Of a stretch of 64,000 nt of DNA, positions 41,280-49,974 are shown piece after piece. Position 1 is the first letter of the stretch, and each line of letters opens with the position of its first letter. The stretch is from NCBI GenBank assembly GCA_965263335.1, contig CBDHHE010000007.1, positions 41,967-105,966 on the forward strand, in the 5' to 3' direction. Below the pieces are notes generated by a model. That model was not told the origin of the DNA and searched no databases. It was given only the letters and a program-made list of their open reading frames with translations. The position numbers and the translations under genes are program-made. The stretch is from Thermohalobaculum sp965263335. GTDB lineage: Bacteria; Pseudomonadota; Alphaproteobacteria; Rhodobacterales; Rhodobacteraceae.

Positions 41280-42345
41280 ATCTGATTGGTGTGCAATCTT
41301 TTGGCCAAGCCGTGCCCCTCTGCCTTTTTTGTGGGCCACTTTTCATGACGGTTTCTGGGATCGGCGGGCGCGTGCCCAGCGCCTGATGTGGCCGTCTTCG
41401 GTTGTCCTGTCTGAGCCAGGTGTTGATGACGGTCTGGGCCTGTTCGGCGGGGCAGAACCAGTCCGCAGTCAGGATCTCCCTTCGCAGGGTCCCGTTGAGC
41501 CGCTCGTTGTGTCCGTTCTCCCAAGAACTCCCAGGAGAGATCCTTCGTGGCGCGATGCCGACCCTCACCAGCCCGTTCTGCAGGCCGGGGGCGACAAGCT
41601 CGGGGCCATAGCATGTCGGGAAGGAGCGTTGTTTTGAGGTTGTGGTCAGGCTTTCCCTGCTTGAGCAGAAGCGGATAGAGCGCTTCCGGGACATCAGCCG
41701 ACCTCATCTTCGCCTGGACATGCCCGCACAGCGCTTCGCGCGTGTACTCGTCCAGTACCGTGAGCATCTTGTACGGTCGGCCGGAGCTCAGCTTGTCATG
41801 GAGTGAGCCGCGCAGTGCGCCACCGGTCCGAGCGCTGCGGCGAACGTCGACGCTCCAGATATGGTTTGGGGCGAGGGGCCTGAGCCGGATGACCGAGCTG
41901 TCCTTGTGGTAGATGCGGCGGCGTTTCCTGTGGCGCTGCGGCAGTTGCAACCCTTCCTCTCGCCACAGCCGTTCCACCGTTTCCGGTGCTTGCGTGGCCC
42001 CACTGGGGCCACGGTCGCCTCCAACTGTGGTTCACCACCCAGCCTTCCAGCCTGAACAGTTTGACCACCTTTCGATAGCCATAGCGGCCATGCTGTTTGG
42101 CCAGCCGGATCAGCGCCAGGCGCAGAGCTTCGTCATCGTCGGCCTTGCGAGCCTTGCACTGCTGCGTCGAGCACGCCATGCCGACCGTCCTGCAGGTGCG
42201 CCGCTCGGAAGTATCGAGCTTCTGGCGCACATGGATCACGGCCTGGCGCAGGTCAGCGGCTTCAGGCCTGGCGCCTTAGACAATCGAGCGTCTCTTTGAG
42301 GATGAGCTTGTCGAGTTCCAGGTCCGCCACGATCCGCTTCAGACG
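41280..42345 (-). mobile_element. Decayed IS3-family insertion sequence
   Basis: On the minus strand, in several frames: RLKRIVADLELDKLILKETL and DCLRRQA (end of OrfA, 5' part missing); then OrfB pieces VIHVRQKLDTSERRTCRTVG, LALIRLAKQHGRYGYRKVVK, ERLWREEGLQLPQRHRKRRR, HIWSVDV, GRPYKMLTVLDEYTREAL and, in another frame, SSWENGHNERLNGTLRREIL (DDE catalytic Glu region) and HQALGTRPP. At least three frameshifts break OrfB and OrfA lacks its N-terminus, so it cannot move by itself. It directly abuts the PhyH gene stop. Confidence 0.88.
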
Positions 42346-42491
42346 CGTTCGCCAATGTCGCTCGGACAGAGGACGAGGGTTTCATGGAGTTGCAAGGAGT
42401 TGCTAACTGTTTCGAATTACGCAGGAATGTGTGGCAGCCGGTGTCGTCCAGCCACACCCTGTTGCAGACCATTACCTACAGAAAGCCTGCT

Positions 42492-43631
42492 ATGCCGAAG
42501 CTCACCGAGACGTTTGCCAGGAAAGCGGCCCTTGCCCCCGACGGATCCGAGAAGCACTGGGATACCGAGATAAAAGGTCTCGGGCTCTTCATCGGCAAGC
42601 GTACCAAAACCTGGTACTATCAACGCGATGTCGCCGGGCGAACACGGCGCGTACTGATCGGGCGCTATCCGTTGATCGGCGCCGCGGCGGCGCGCGAGAC
42701 AGCCCAAGGCCTCGCGCTTGAGATGGGGCGTGGTGCCGGGCGCTCCGCCCAGATGGGAGCCCCGCGGCTCGAGGCGGCACTGGCTGCCTATCTGGCGCGC
42801 CCAAAGCTGCGCTGCGAGGCCACCAAGGCGCAGATGCCGCGCCAGTTCGAGAAGCATCTCGGTGACTGGATGCGCCTGCCGCTCACGGAGATCACGCCGG
42901 CCATGGCGGCGCGTCGCCATACGGAGCTTGCGCACATTCCCTCCGGCGCAAACCATGTTCTGCGCGCCTTCAGAACAGTCTGGAACTTCGCGCGCCGCAC
43001 GCATGATCTACCCGAGGCGCCAACCCGGTCGATCGAGTGGTACCCGGATGTGCCGGATGGTCGGGTGATCGGCGACTTGCCGGCCTGGTGTGCGGCGGTC
43101 GATGCTCTTCCGAACCCGATCCATGCCTGTTTCTACTGGTTCCTGCTCTACACCGGGCTGCGCCGGTCCGAGGCCGCCGGGCTGCGCTGGGTCGACATCC
43201 GCGAGGATCACCTGCACCTGGCGATCACCAAGAACGGGCGGGCTTTCGATCTGCCGCTGACAGTGCGCCACCACGCAATCCTGGCGCCGATGCGGGCCCT
43301 TGGACAGCCCTGGGTCTTTCCCCGATCGGGCATTGGTGCGGGTCCCCTGAAGTCGCCGCGGCGGATCGCGTGGAGCCCTCATGCCCATCGACGTACTTTC
43401 GCAACCGTGGCACTCGAAGCGGGCGTAATGGAAGAGTTTGTCGGCAGGCTTCTCAACCACACACCTGTCTCGATCACCGGCCAACGCTACGCCCGGCCCT
43501 CCCTTGATGCCTTGCGCCCGCATATGGGGACAGCCTGTGCCGAGCTTGATCGCCGGATCGGACTATCGGCAGAGGGCAGGATGAGGCAGGGGGGAGCTGA
43601 CGAAGACCCTGTGTATGGCAACGTTTCTTGA
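42492..43631 (+). CDS. P4-type tyrosine recombinase/integrase
   Basis: A 379-residue integrase. The N-terminal arm-type DNA-binding domain (DUF4102-like) reads KLTETFARKAAL, DTEIKGLGLFIGKRTKTWYY and RVLIGRYPLIGAAAARETAQ. The core-binding domain follows, then the catalytic domain: TGLRRSEAAGLRW (Arg I), HAHRRTFATVAL (His and Arg II), GRLLNHTPVSITGQRY (His/Trp position and nucleophile Tyr). All catalytic residues appear present. I start at ATG 42492 (MPKLTETF), where the family begins; a longer frame from 42384 has unrelated residues. No phage genes or clear att repeats are visible beside it. Confidence 0.88.
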   Translation: MPKLTETFARKAALAPDGSEKHWDTEIKGLGLFIGKRTKTWYYQRDVAGRTRRVLIGRYPLIGAAAARETAQGLALEMGRGAGRSAQMGAPRLEAALAAYLARPKLRCEATKAQMPRQFEKHLGDWMRLPLTEITPAMAARRHTELAHIPSGANHVLRAFRTVWNFARRTHDLPEAPTRSIEWYPDVPDGRVIGDLPAWCAAVDALPNPIHACFYWFLLYTGLRRSEAAGLRWVDIREDHLHLAITKNGRAFDLPLTVRHHAILAPMRALGQPWVFPRSGIGAGPLKSPRRIAWSPHAHRRTFATVALEAGVMEEFVGRLLNHTPVSITGQRYARPSLDALRPHMGTACAELDRRIGLSAEGRMRQGGADEDPVYGNVS

Positions 43632-44056
43632 GTGTCTGAAGGCCGCGCGACACGGCAAGTTCGTCAAGCGGGCAGGAAGCCCTGAACCGTTTGCCAAGGC
43701 GCGGCGTTTTCCTTGCTAGGGACGCCAGACAAGTCCGAGCACCCGACGCAGACGCAGCCATCTAGCAGCGCCTCAAGGACTGCCTGCTCAGACCAAGCGG
43801 ACCGCGCACATCTTCCGGTGCAGTCGACGATTCGAGGGTCGTACCGACGGCATTCAGCGGGGAAGCTAACGCTCTACCGCCGAACTCCGCCCGTGCCAGA
43901 ATTTCCACCCAAGACGCTCGAACTTCGGCGTCAAATTGGGTGTGTTGAATGTACACTCTTGGGTGGATTGATATTGTGCGTGAAACCAACAGGATTTGTG
44001 ACGACGACGCTCTGAGAGCTACTCACTTAACCAGCCTGAGACAGTAGCGGTTGGTG
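43632..44056 (+). other. Intergenic stretch between integrase and IS1182 element
   Basis: No gene recognised on either strand. Short open frames here (for example plus 43713-44015) give low-complexity, Ser/Thr/Pro-rich translations without family resemblance. Local base composition is less GC-rich toward 43930-44040, in keeping with acquired DNA. Confidence 0.5.
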
Positions 44057-45568
44057 GCGAATGGTGTTGAAAAACTCGTCCTTGAAGAAGTGATTGGGCG
44101 CTGATTCAATCGATCCAAGAAAAAGAAGGATAGAGTGAATGATGGGTCCAAGGCAGGTTGCGCGGGGGTCACTCTTCTGCGCGTTCAGCATCGAAGATCA
44201 TGTCCCGTCGGACCACCTGCTGCGCAAGATCGACCGGTATCTGGATCTTTCAGAGATCCGCGGTTTCATGGCGCCCTACTACAGCCACCAGGGTCGGCCA
44301 TCGATCGATCCTGAGCTCATGATCCGCATGTTGCTGCTGGGTTATGCCATGGGCATTCGATCGGAACGGCGATTGTGCGAAGAGGTCCATCTGAACCTGG
44401 CGTATCGGTGGTTCTGCCGCCTCGATCTGACTGATCCGATCCCGGATCACTCGACCTTCTCGAAGAACCGGCACGGGCGCTTCCGCGACTGCGATCTGTT
44501 CCGGCATCTGTTCGAGAGCGTATTAGCGCGCTGCATCGCCGAGGGCATTGTTGGCGGTGAAGCCTTCGGTGTCGACGCATCCATCGTCCAGGCTGACGCC
44601 AAGCGACTGAACAAGGTCGAAGCGAAGGACTGGACACCGGAGCGGATCACGCGGGCGACCGAGGAATACTTCGAGACATTGGATGATGAGGCGTTTGGCG
44701 CCGCGACGACGGTGAAGCCGAAGGTGCTTTCTCCGGTTGACCCTGCGGCCCGGTTCACGGGTGCGAAGAAGGCCTATTCGATCTTTGCCTACTCGACGAA
44801 CTATCTGGTCGATCTCGACAATGCGGCGATCGTTGATGTCGAGACCACAGCACCGATCCGGCAGGCAGAGGTCAATGCCGCGCTCGACATGGTCGACCGC
44901 GTGGAGGAGACGTTCGGTATGCACCCCGAAAAGTTCGTCGGCGACGGGGCCTATGGCAACGCCGAAACCCTCGGATGGCTGGTGCACGAGAAAGGGATCG
45001 AACCCCACGTTCCTGTGCTGGACAAGACTGGCCGGCAGGATGGGACTTTCTCACGAACCGACTTCAAATTCGATTACGATGGGGATCGCTATCTATGTCC
45101 TGGCGGCAAGGAACTACTACCCGCTCGCCGCCCGTTTCAAACCATCCGTCCGCGGGTCAAAGATGACGAAACGGTGCGGTATCGGACAGCAAAGGTGGAT
45201 TGCGAGGGCTGCGCGTTAAAGCAGCAATGCTGCCCGAACACACCGACCCGCCATATCACCCGGTCAATCCACGAAGGTGCCAGAGATCTGGCGCGGGAGA
45301 TTGCGACCACGGATGCCTTCGTTACCTCCAGGCGGGCGAGATGAAAGGTCGAGATGCTGTTCGCCCACATGAAGAAGATCATGGGCCTGGATCGTCTCCG
45401 TCTCAGAAGGCCAAATGGAGCCAAGGACGAGTTCACACTGGCCGCCACGGCGCAGAACCTGCGCAAGATGGCGAAGTTGCTCCCAGCCCCGGCGTGACGG
45501 GGCCATTTAGCTGAATTCTTGAGCCACTATGCTGCGCTGCAACACATTGTTTTTTCGACAGAATTGGC
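44057..45568 (+). mobile_element. IS1182-family insertion sequence
   Basis: The element is defined by the IS1182 transposase inside it and by imperfect inverted ends: TGTTGAAAAA (44065-44074) and its counterpart TGTCGAAAAA read on the minus strand (45560-45551), with weak similarity extending a few bases outward. A length near 1.5 kb fits the family. I did not find a clear target-site duplication. Confidence 0.65.
44139..45497 (+). pseudogene. IS1182-family transposase interrupted by an in-frame TGA
   Basis: The frame codes MMGPRQVARGSLFCAFSIED, LRKIDRYLDLSEIRGFMAPY, RPSIDPELMIRMLLLGYAMG, DHSTFSKNRHGRF and FGVDASIVQADAKRLNKVEA (first catalytic Asp), FVGDGAYGNAETLGWLVHEK (second Asp), then Cys-rich CEGCALKQQCC. 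At 45342-45344 a TGA replaces a Lys codon in the usual RRERKKVEM run; the same frame continues KVEMLFAHMKKIMGLDRLRL to 45497. The third catalytic residue (Glu of KVEMLFAH) lies beyond the stop, so the protein made would be inactive unless the stop is read through. Confidence 0.85.
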
Positions 45569-45883
45569 GGGAAGCGGTCATTCGCTGCTTCGCAACACCG
45601 ATTTTGCAGGTCCGATCCGCCAGGCAGGTCCGCAAGAGCGGACATCCCACAGCGTGAGCGGCGGCGTTCAAATTTACCTTTGACCTTTCCAAAGCTGACC
45701 TGAGGCGCGCACCGTTCAGCGTCGGCAACGCGCCAAGTGCGATCATTCATTCGAGAAAACTAAACGCCGGGTCAGTACTGAGTCGGGCGCTCGTTCGGCC
45801 ACTGACGGCCCGTCCGCGAACTTTCGCTCAGCTTTGTCACCTGTTAGAGCCATCACCAAGGGCAATTTGAAAAAGGCACGGCG
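45569..45883 (+). other. Spacer between IS1182 element and CoA-transferase gene
   Basis: No gene, repeat or RNA recognised. The stretch includes the upstream region of the gene starting at 45884; no convincing promoter boxes were identified. AAAGGCACGGCG just before the ATG offers a weak ribosome site. Confidence 0.5.
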
Positions 45884-47113
45884 ATGAACGGCATCTTGAA
45901 GGGCATGCGTGTGGTCGAAGGATCCGCTTTTGTTGCCATTCCATTGGCAGGTATGGCACTTGCCCAGATGGGTGCGGACGTCATCCGCTTCGATCGTTTG
46001 CAAGGCGGCCTAGATTCCACCCGCTGGCCGCTGGCCCCGAACGGTCAGAGCCTCTTCTGGGCGGGGTTGAACAAGGGCAAGCGCTCGATCGCAGTGGACA
46101 TGACCTCACCCAGGGGACGCGATCTGATCACGGGAATCATCACGGCTCAGGGCCAGGATGCCGGACTGTTCCTCACGAATCTGCGTGTGCGCGGTTGGAT
46201 GGACTATCCGACATTGAGGCAGCACCGCGAGGACTTGATCATGGTGTCGCTATCTGGCGACCGGATGGGGCGCCCGCAGGTGGACTACACGGTCAATCCG
46301 GCAGTCGGCTTTCCCGACGCCACAGGCCCCGAGGGCTCGACCCAGCCGGTGGCTCATGCATTGCCCGCCTGGGATTGCATCGCCGGTAACATGGCGGCCA
46401 CCGGTCTTTTGGCGGCCGAGCGCCACCGGCTGCGGACCAGTGAAGGGCAGGCCGTGGACCTGACGCTGAAGGATGTGGCGGCCGCGATGGTCGGGAACCT
46501 CGGGATCCTGGGCGATGTCGCCGTGAACGGTAGAGACCGCGAAAAGGCGGGAAATGCGCTCTATGGCGCCTACGGGCACGACTTCGTCTGCGCGGACGGC
46601 CGGCGGGTGATGGTCATCGGGCTGACCCACAGGCAGTGGCGTACACTGCTCAAAGTCACTCAGAGCGAGGGAGAGATCGACTATCTTTCCTCAAGTCTGC
46701 GGCAGAACTTTCACGACGAGGGCGTGCGCTGGCGCTATCGCCACAAGATCACCGCAGCCCTGGCGCCCTGGTTCAATGCGCGCCGTGTCGAGGACTTCGC
46801 CGACGCCTTCAACCAAGCCGGGATTACGTGGTCCGAGTTCCGCAGCTTCGGCCGCGCCATTGCCGAAGATCCGGACTTCTCCGAGGAGAACCCAATGTTC
46901 TCGACCGTCGAGCAACCAGGGATCGGGCGGTATCTGTCGCCAAGTTCGCCGCTCAAGTTCTCGGCCACACAACGTTTGGACGCACGTCCCGCCCCCGGTT
47001 TGGGCGAACACACCGAAGAAATCCTGGCGGAGGTGGTGGGGCTTCCGGACACAGAGATCGCACAGCTCTACGACGATGGGATCGTTGGGGATCCCAAAAC
47101 CCTAGCATCCTAG
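45884..47113 (+). CDS. mct: Class III (CaiB/BaiF) CoA transferase, 2-methylfumaryl-CoA isomerase-like
   Basis: A 409-residue CaiB/BaiF-family protein. GILKGMRVVEGSAFVAIPLA, LAQMGADVIRFDRLQGGLD, GLNKGKRSIAVDMTSPRGRD, QVDYTVNPAVGFPDATGPEG and HALPAWDCIAGNMAATGLLA follow mesaconyl-CoA C1-C4 CoA transferase (Mct) of the 3-hydroxypropionate bicycle; the Asp of PAWD is the CoA-carrying residue of the family. Mct moves CoA within 2-methylfumarate. The resemblance includes the long VVEGSAF start that sets Mct apart from formyl-CoA transferases. The partner genes mch, meh and mcl are not beside it, though a CitE-like lyase lies at 33507. It is flanked by mobile DNA on both sides. Confidence 0.8.
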   Translation: MNGILKGMRVVEGSAFVAIPLAGMALAQMGADVIRFDRLQGGLDSTRWPLAPNGQSLFWAGLNKGKRSIAVDMTSPRGRDLITGIITAQGQDAGLFLTNLRVRGWMDYPTLRQHREDLIMVSLSGDRMGRPQVDYTVNPAVGFPDATGPEGSTQPVAHALPAWDCIAGNMAATGLLAAERHRLRTSEGQAVDLTLKDVAAAMVGNLGILGDVAVNGRDREKAGNALYGAYGHDFVCADGRRVMVIGLTHRQWRTLLKVTQSEGEIDYLSSSLRQNFHDEGVRWRYRHKITAALAPWFNARRVEDFADAFNQAGITWSEFRSFGRAIAEDPDFSEENPMFSTVEQPGIGRYLSPSSPLKFSATQRLDARPAPGLGEHTEEILAEVVGLPDTEIAQLYDDGIVGDPKTLAS

Positions 47114-47387
47114 CGAAAGCAAACCGCCGGAATTTTGGTAGGATACCCATAGCGGTCGGATCAAGGACTTGTCGCGATACCTCGCGTCCCTGCAGATCGG
47201 CCGGCTGGCCGGCAAAGTCAGTAGTCTGACAACGCGCAGAGATACCAGTAGCGGACCGCAAACGAAGGTCCGGTCTGCCTCCAAGATTGCATGTCAGAAG
47301 GTATGCCGTCTCGGTTAGCTTGGGCTCAAATTACGAGTTCGCCGCATCCCGCACGAATGTCCGGTGTTGCCTGCATCGCGATGATTG

Positions 47388-47640
47388 ACGATGCCGTTTC
47401 ATGATGCCGGTGACGGTGTTTTTGAGATGCCAAGGTTGCGGGCGATCCAGCGGTAGGAGCGTCCATCGGCGAATGCTTGAACGACTTGAGAGTCTAGCTG
47501 ATCGGCTTTTGGGCGTGACCCGGTTGGCGTCCGAGCTTGCTGCCTTGAGCCCGGGCTGCGGGGAGGCCAGAATTGACAAGTTCGGTGAGAAGAACACGCT
47601 CAAACTGAGCGATCCCTGCGAGCATCGTCAGTGTTTGATG
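47388..47640 (-). pseudogene. Serine recombinase (resolvase/invertase) C-terminal fragment
   Basis: On the minus strand MLAGIAQFERVLLTELVNSG and LPAARAQGSKLGRQPGHAQK in one frame, then QLDSQVVQAFADGRSYRWIA and RNLGIS in a second, then KNTVTGIMKRH in a third: the end of the catalytic domain, hinge and helix-turn-helix of a resolvase. The N-terminal catalytic part with the active Ser is absent, and two frameshifts occur within about 250 bases. Confidence 0.75.
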
Positions 47641-47829
47641 TTCTGCACTTGCGCAAGTACGCAGACGTCACTGTCTCCGGCTAGACTCAATGATCGGCTA
47701 GCAAACACACTAAACTTTCTCTAGGAGCCCGGACGACGCGAAAACTCTCCACTTGTGGGGAAAAACAATGGAACCATAGACAAACTAGGTATGCTTATCG
47801 TTCGTTTTCAATCACATAAACGCGGTCTG

Positions 47830-47905
47830 TGGTGGAGCCGAGGGGGATCGAACCCCTGACCTCTGCATTGCGAACGCAGCGCTCTCCCATCTGAGCTACG
47901 GCCCC
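47830..47905 (-). tRNA. tRNA-Ala (anticodon CGC)
   Basis: Read on the minus strand the gene starts GGGGCCGTAGCTCAGATGGG and ends CGGCTCCACCA. Acceptor arms GGGGCCG/CGGCTCC pair over seven positions (one G-U). The anticodon loop is TTCGCAA, giving anticodon CGC (alanine codon GCG). The T arm GGGGTTCGATCCCC is canonical, and the CCA end is encoded. Length 76 bases. It marks the edge between the mobile-element zone and backbone genes. Confidence 0.96.
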
Positions 47906-48055
47906 AAGGGTGCATCGCGTCCCAATCGCCGCGAGCGGCAGCTTGCTACGCGTGCCTCCGGATGCTGTCAAGCGCCTTGCGCCGCGCGTGCCAGCAGACT
48001 ACGTAGTGCGCGGCCCGAATCCGCCGCACGGTGCAGCGCACAATGGGAGCGCAAG

Positions 48056-48322
48056 ATGAGCGACCTGCAACAGATTGTCCTTCTCCTGCTCGGGGTTGCC
48101 CGATTCCTGATCATCGCGCACGTCATTGTTTCGCTGCTGGTCAGCTTTCAGGTTCTGAACCCGCAGCAGCCGTTCGTGCGAGCAATTTGGACGGGACTCG
48201 AGCGACTGTTCGAGCCAATCTATCGACCGATCCGGTCTGTGATGCCGGACACACGTCCACTCGATCTCACGCCGATCGTCGCGCTTCTGGGCATCGAGGT
48301 GCTTAGAATTCTGATCACTTGA
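48056..48322 (+). CDS. YggT family membrane protein
   Basis: An 88-residue protein with two hydrophobic helices (VLLLLGVARFLIIAHVIVSL and PIVALLGIEVLRILI) and the conserved YggT middle FEPIYRPIRSVMPDTRPLDL. The family is widespread in bacterial membranes, linked in some species to osmotic tolerance or division, but without settled function. GGAGCGCAAG precedes the ATG. Confidence 0.92.
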   Translation: MSDLQQIVLLLLGVARFLIIAHVIVSLLVSFQVLNPQQPFVRAIWTGLERLFEPIYRPIRSVMPDTRPLDLTPIVALLGIEVLRILIT

Positions 48323-48666
48323 TCAACACATCGGCTGTCCTCCTGCCCTGAACTGAAATCGGTGCGCGTTGGCGCAGACGACGGTGCTGCGCTTTCTTGA
48401 CCAACGCGATTGAGCGATGCAGGGCGCTTCGGCCTGCAGCGGCTCGAAAAGAGCGGGCGACATTGGCGTCTGCTCACTTGCAGCGACGCGGCACCGGCGC
48501 TATCTAGCTTCAGCGGGGTGGTGCGATCTCCCGCAGTCAGGCAATCGTGCCCAAGCATCGCCGCATGGTCCTTTAGCGAGGGAGCTGCGTATGCCTGACA
48601 GCGCTCAACAACTTCGGTGTTCTATTCCTGGTTCTCATGGCGGGCTGCAGCCCATGGAGGCCGGTC
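48323..48666 (+). other. Intergenic stretch upstream of chrA
   Basis: No convincing gene. An open frame running into chrA from 48637 would read VLMAGCSPWRPVMK, resembling a lipoprotein signal, but it lacks an upstream start with a ribosome site and such an extension is not found in ChrA proteins. No regulatory repeat was recognised. Confidence 0.5.
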
Positions 48667-49923
48667 ATGAAAACTGATATCGAGGTACAGGACGCCCAGA
48701 CATCGATGAAGGCCGCGCTGCCTGTTTGGATCCGCATCGGTCTCTTGTCGTTTGGCGGTCCGGCGGGTCAGATCGCTCTCATGCAGGAAGAAGTCGTCAA
48801 CCGCCGGGGCTGGATCAGCTCGGAGAGCTTCGGGCGCGGTCTGGCCTTTTCCATGATGCTGCCGGGCCCTGAGGCGCAACAGCTCGCAACATGGCTTGGC
48901 TGGCGGCTCAACGGTCTCGCGGGCGGTCTCGCTGCGGGCCTGGCGTTCATCCTGCCTGGTGCGGCGCTCATGACGATCCTGGCCTGGGTTGCTGCGGCCT
49001 ATGGCGAGGTCGGTCTGATTGCGGCGCTCTTTGCAGGCGTTCAGCCCTTTGTCATTGTCTTGGTGATCGCGGCCCTCGTCCGAATCGGACAACGCTCGAT
49101 CGCCGGCCCTTGGCATCTGTCCGTTGCCATCGCTGCCTTCTTGGCGCTCTGGGTCTTTGGTGCTCCGTTCCCCGTTGTCATTGCGTTGGCGGCACTGATC
49201 GGACTGGTCCTCCCGGCAGAGGAGGCGGCGGACGCGCCCGTTGAGGCAGGCGGAGGTCTCTGGCGGCATGCGTCCAGAGTTGTCATCGCGTTTGCGGGCC
49301 TCATCGTGCTGGTTTGGCTGATGGTGCGGCTTCTGGGCGGTAGCGATCCCTTTGATGGGGTGGCGTTCCTTTTCACCACAGCGGCCTTCGTCTCGTTCGG
49401 AGGCGCTTATGCTCTGTTGCCTTATGTGGCCCAGCAAGCCGTGGAAGCCTACGGCTGGCTTTCGCCTGCAGCGATGCTCAACGGGCTCGCGATTGCCGAG
49501 GCGACACCTGGTCCGCTGATCCTGGTCAACACTTATGCGGGCTTCTTCGCCGGGTGGTCGGCCGAGAGCACCTTCACAGCGGGCGCGGTAACCGCTTTGC
49601 TGGCAACGTTCTACACGTTTGCCCCCAGCTTCATGCTGATCCTTGCCTTCGCACCCGTGGTCGAGCGCATCCAGTCCGTGCGATGGGCGCGCCGGGCGCT
49701 GGCCGGTGTTTCAGCCGCCGTGGTGGGGGTGATCGCAAATCTGGCGTTGTTTCTCGCGGAGGCATCTTTCTTCCCCTCCGGCTTCAGCTCGCCGGAATGG
49801 GTAAAGCTGGCGCTCTTCGCCGCAGCCGTGCCGCTCGTGTTCTGGGCGCGCCTGGGAATGATGACGCTGATAGGGGCGGGTCTTGTCGCAGGAGCCGCGC
49901 TGCACCTGCTGGGATGGCTCTAG
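48667..49923 (+). CDS. chrA: Chromate transporter, long-chain type
   Basis: A 418-residue two-domain CHR protein. Domain 1 begins LPVWIRIGLLSFGGPAGQIA and contains FSMMLPGPEAQQLATWLGWR; domain 2 repeats the pattern with TTAAFVSFGGAYALLPYVAQ, GLAIAEATPGPLILVNTYAG and FAPSFMLILAFAPVVE. These FGGP and PGPEAQQ/TPGPL motifs are diagnostic. The protein exports chromate across the inner membrane using the membrane potential. ATG 48667 has GGAGG six bases upstream and so is preferred over 48637. No chrB regulator is adjacent. Confidence 0.92.
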   Translation: MKTDIEVQDAQTSMKAALPVWIRIGLLSFGGPAGQIALMQEEVVNRRGWISSESFGRGLAFSMMLPGPEAQQLATWLGWRLNGLAGGLAAGLAFILPGAALMTILAWVAAAYGEVGLIAALFAGVQPFVIVLVIAALVRIGQRSIAGPWHLSVAIAAFLALWVFGAPFPVVIALAALIGLVLPAEEAADAPVEAGGGLWRHASRVVIAFAGLIVLVWLMVRLLGGSDPFDGVAFLFTTAAFVSFGGAYALLPYVAQQAVEAYGWLSPAAMLNGLAIAEATPGPLILVNTYAGFFAGWSAESTFTAGAVTALLATFYTFAPSFMLILAFAPVVERIQSVRWARRALAGVSAAVVGVIANLALFLAEASFFPSGFSSPEWVKLALFAAAVPLVFWARLGMMTLIGAGLVAGAALHLLGWL

Positions 49924-49930
49924 TCTGAGT

Positions 49931-49974
49931 GCCTGAGCCAGCGTGCGCTCAGGCGCTCATAGGTTTGAGCGCCT
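49931..49974. terminator. Overlapping hairpins between convergent chrA and DUF4261 genes
   Basis: GCCTGAGC (49931-49938) pairs with GCTCAGGC (49947-49954); alternatively AGGCGCTCA (49951-49959) pairs with TGAGCGCCT (49966-49974). The two perfect stems share four bases, so they are mutually exclusive. They lie at the joint 3' ends of the two genes and may end transcription from both sides. There is no T-tract. Confidence 0.5.

Noticed and set aside
45342..45344. In-frame TGA in the transposase as selenocysteine
   Set aside because: The position is a Lys in the family, there is no Cys-like role, and no selenocysteine insertion hairpin was sought or seen; a nonsense mutation is simpler.
48600..48669. 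Lipoprotein signal-like sequence (VLMAGCS) upstream of chrA
   Set aside because: It lies in frame with chrA but without its own start and ribosome site, and the GGAGG-preceded ATG at 48667 explains the gene start.
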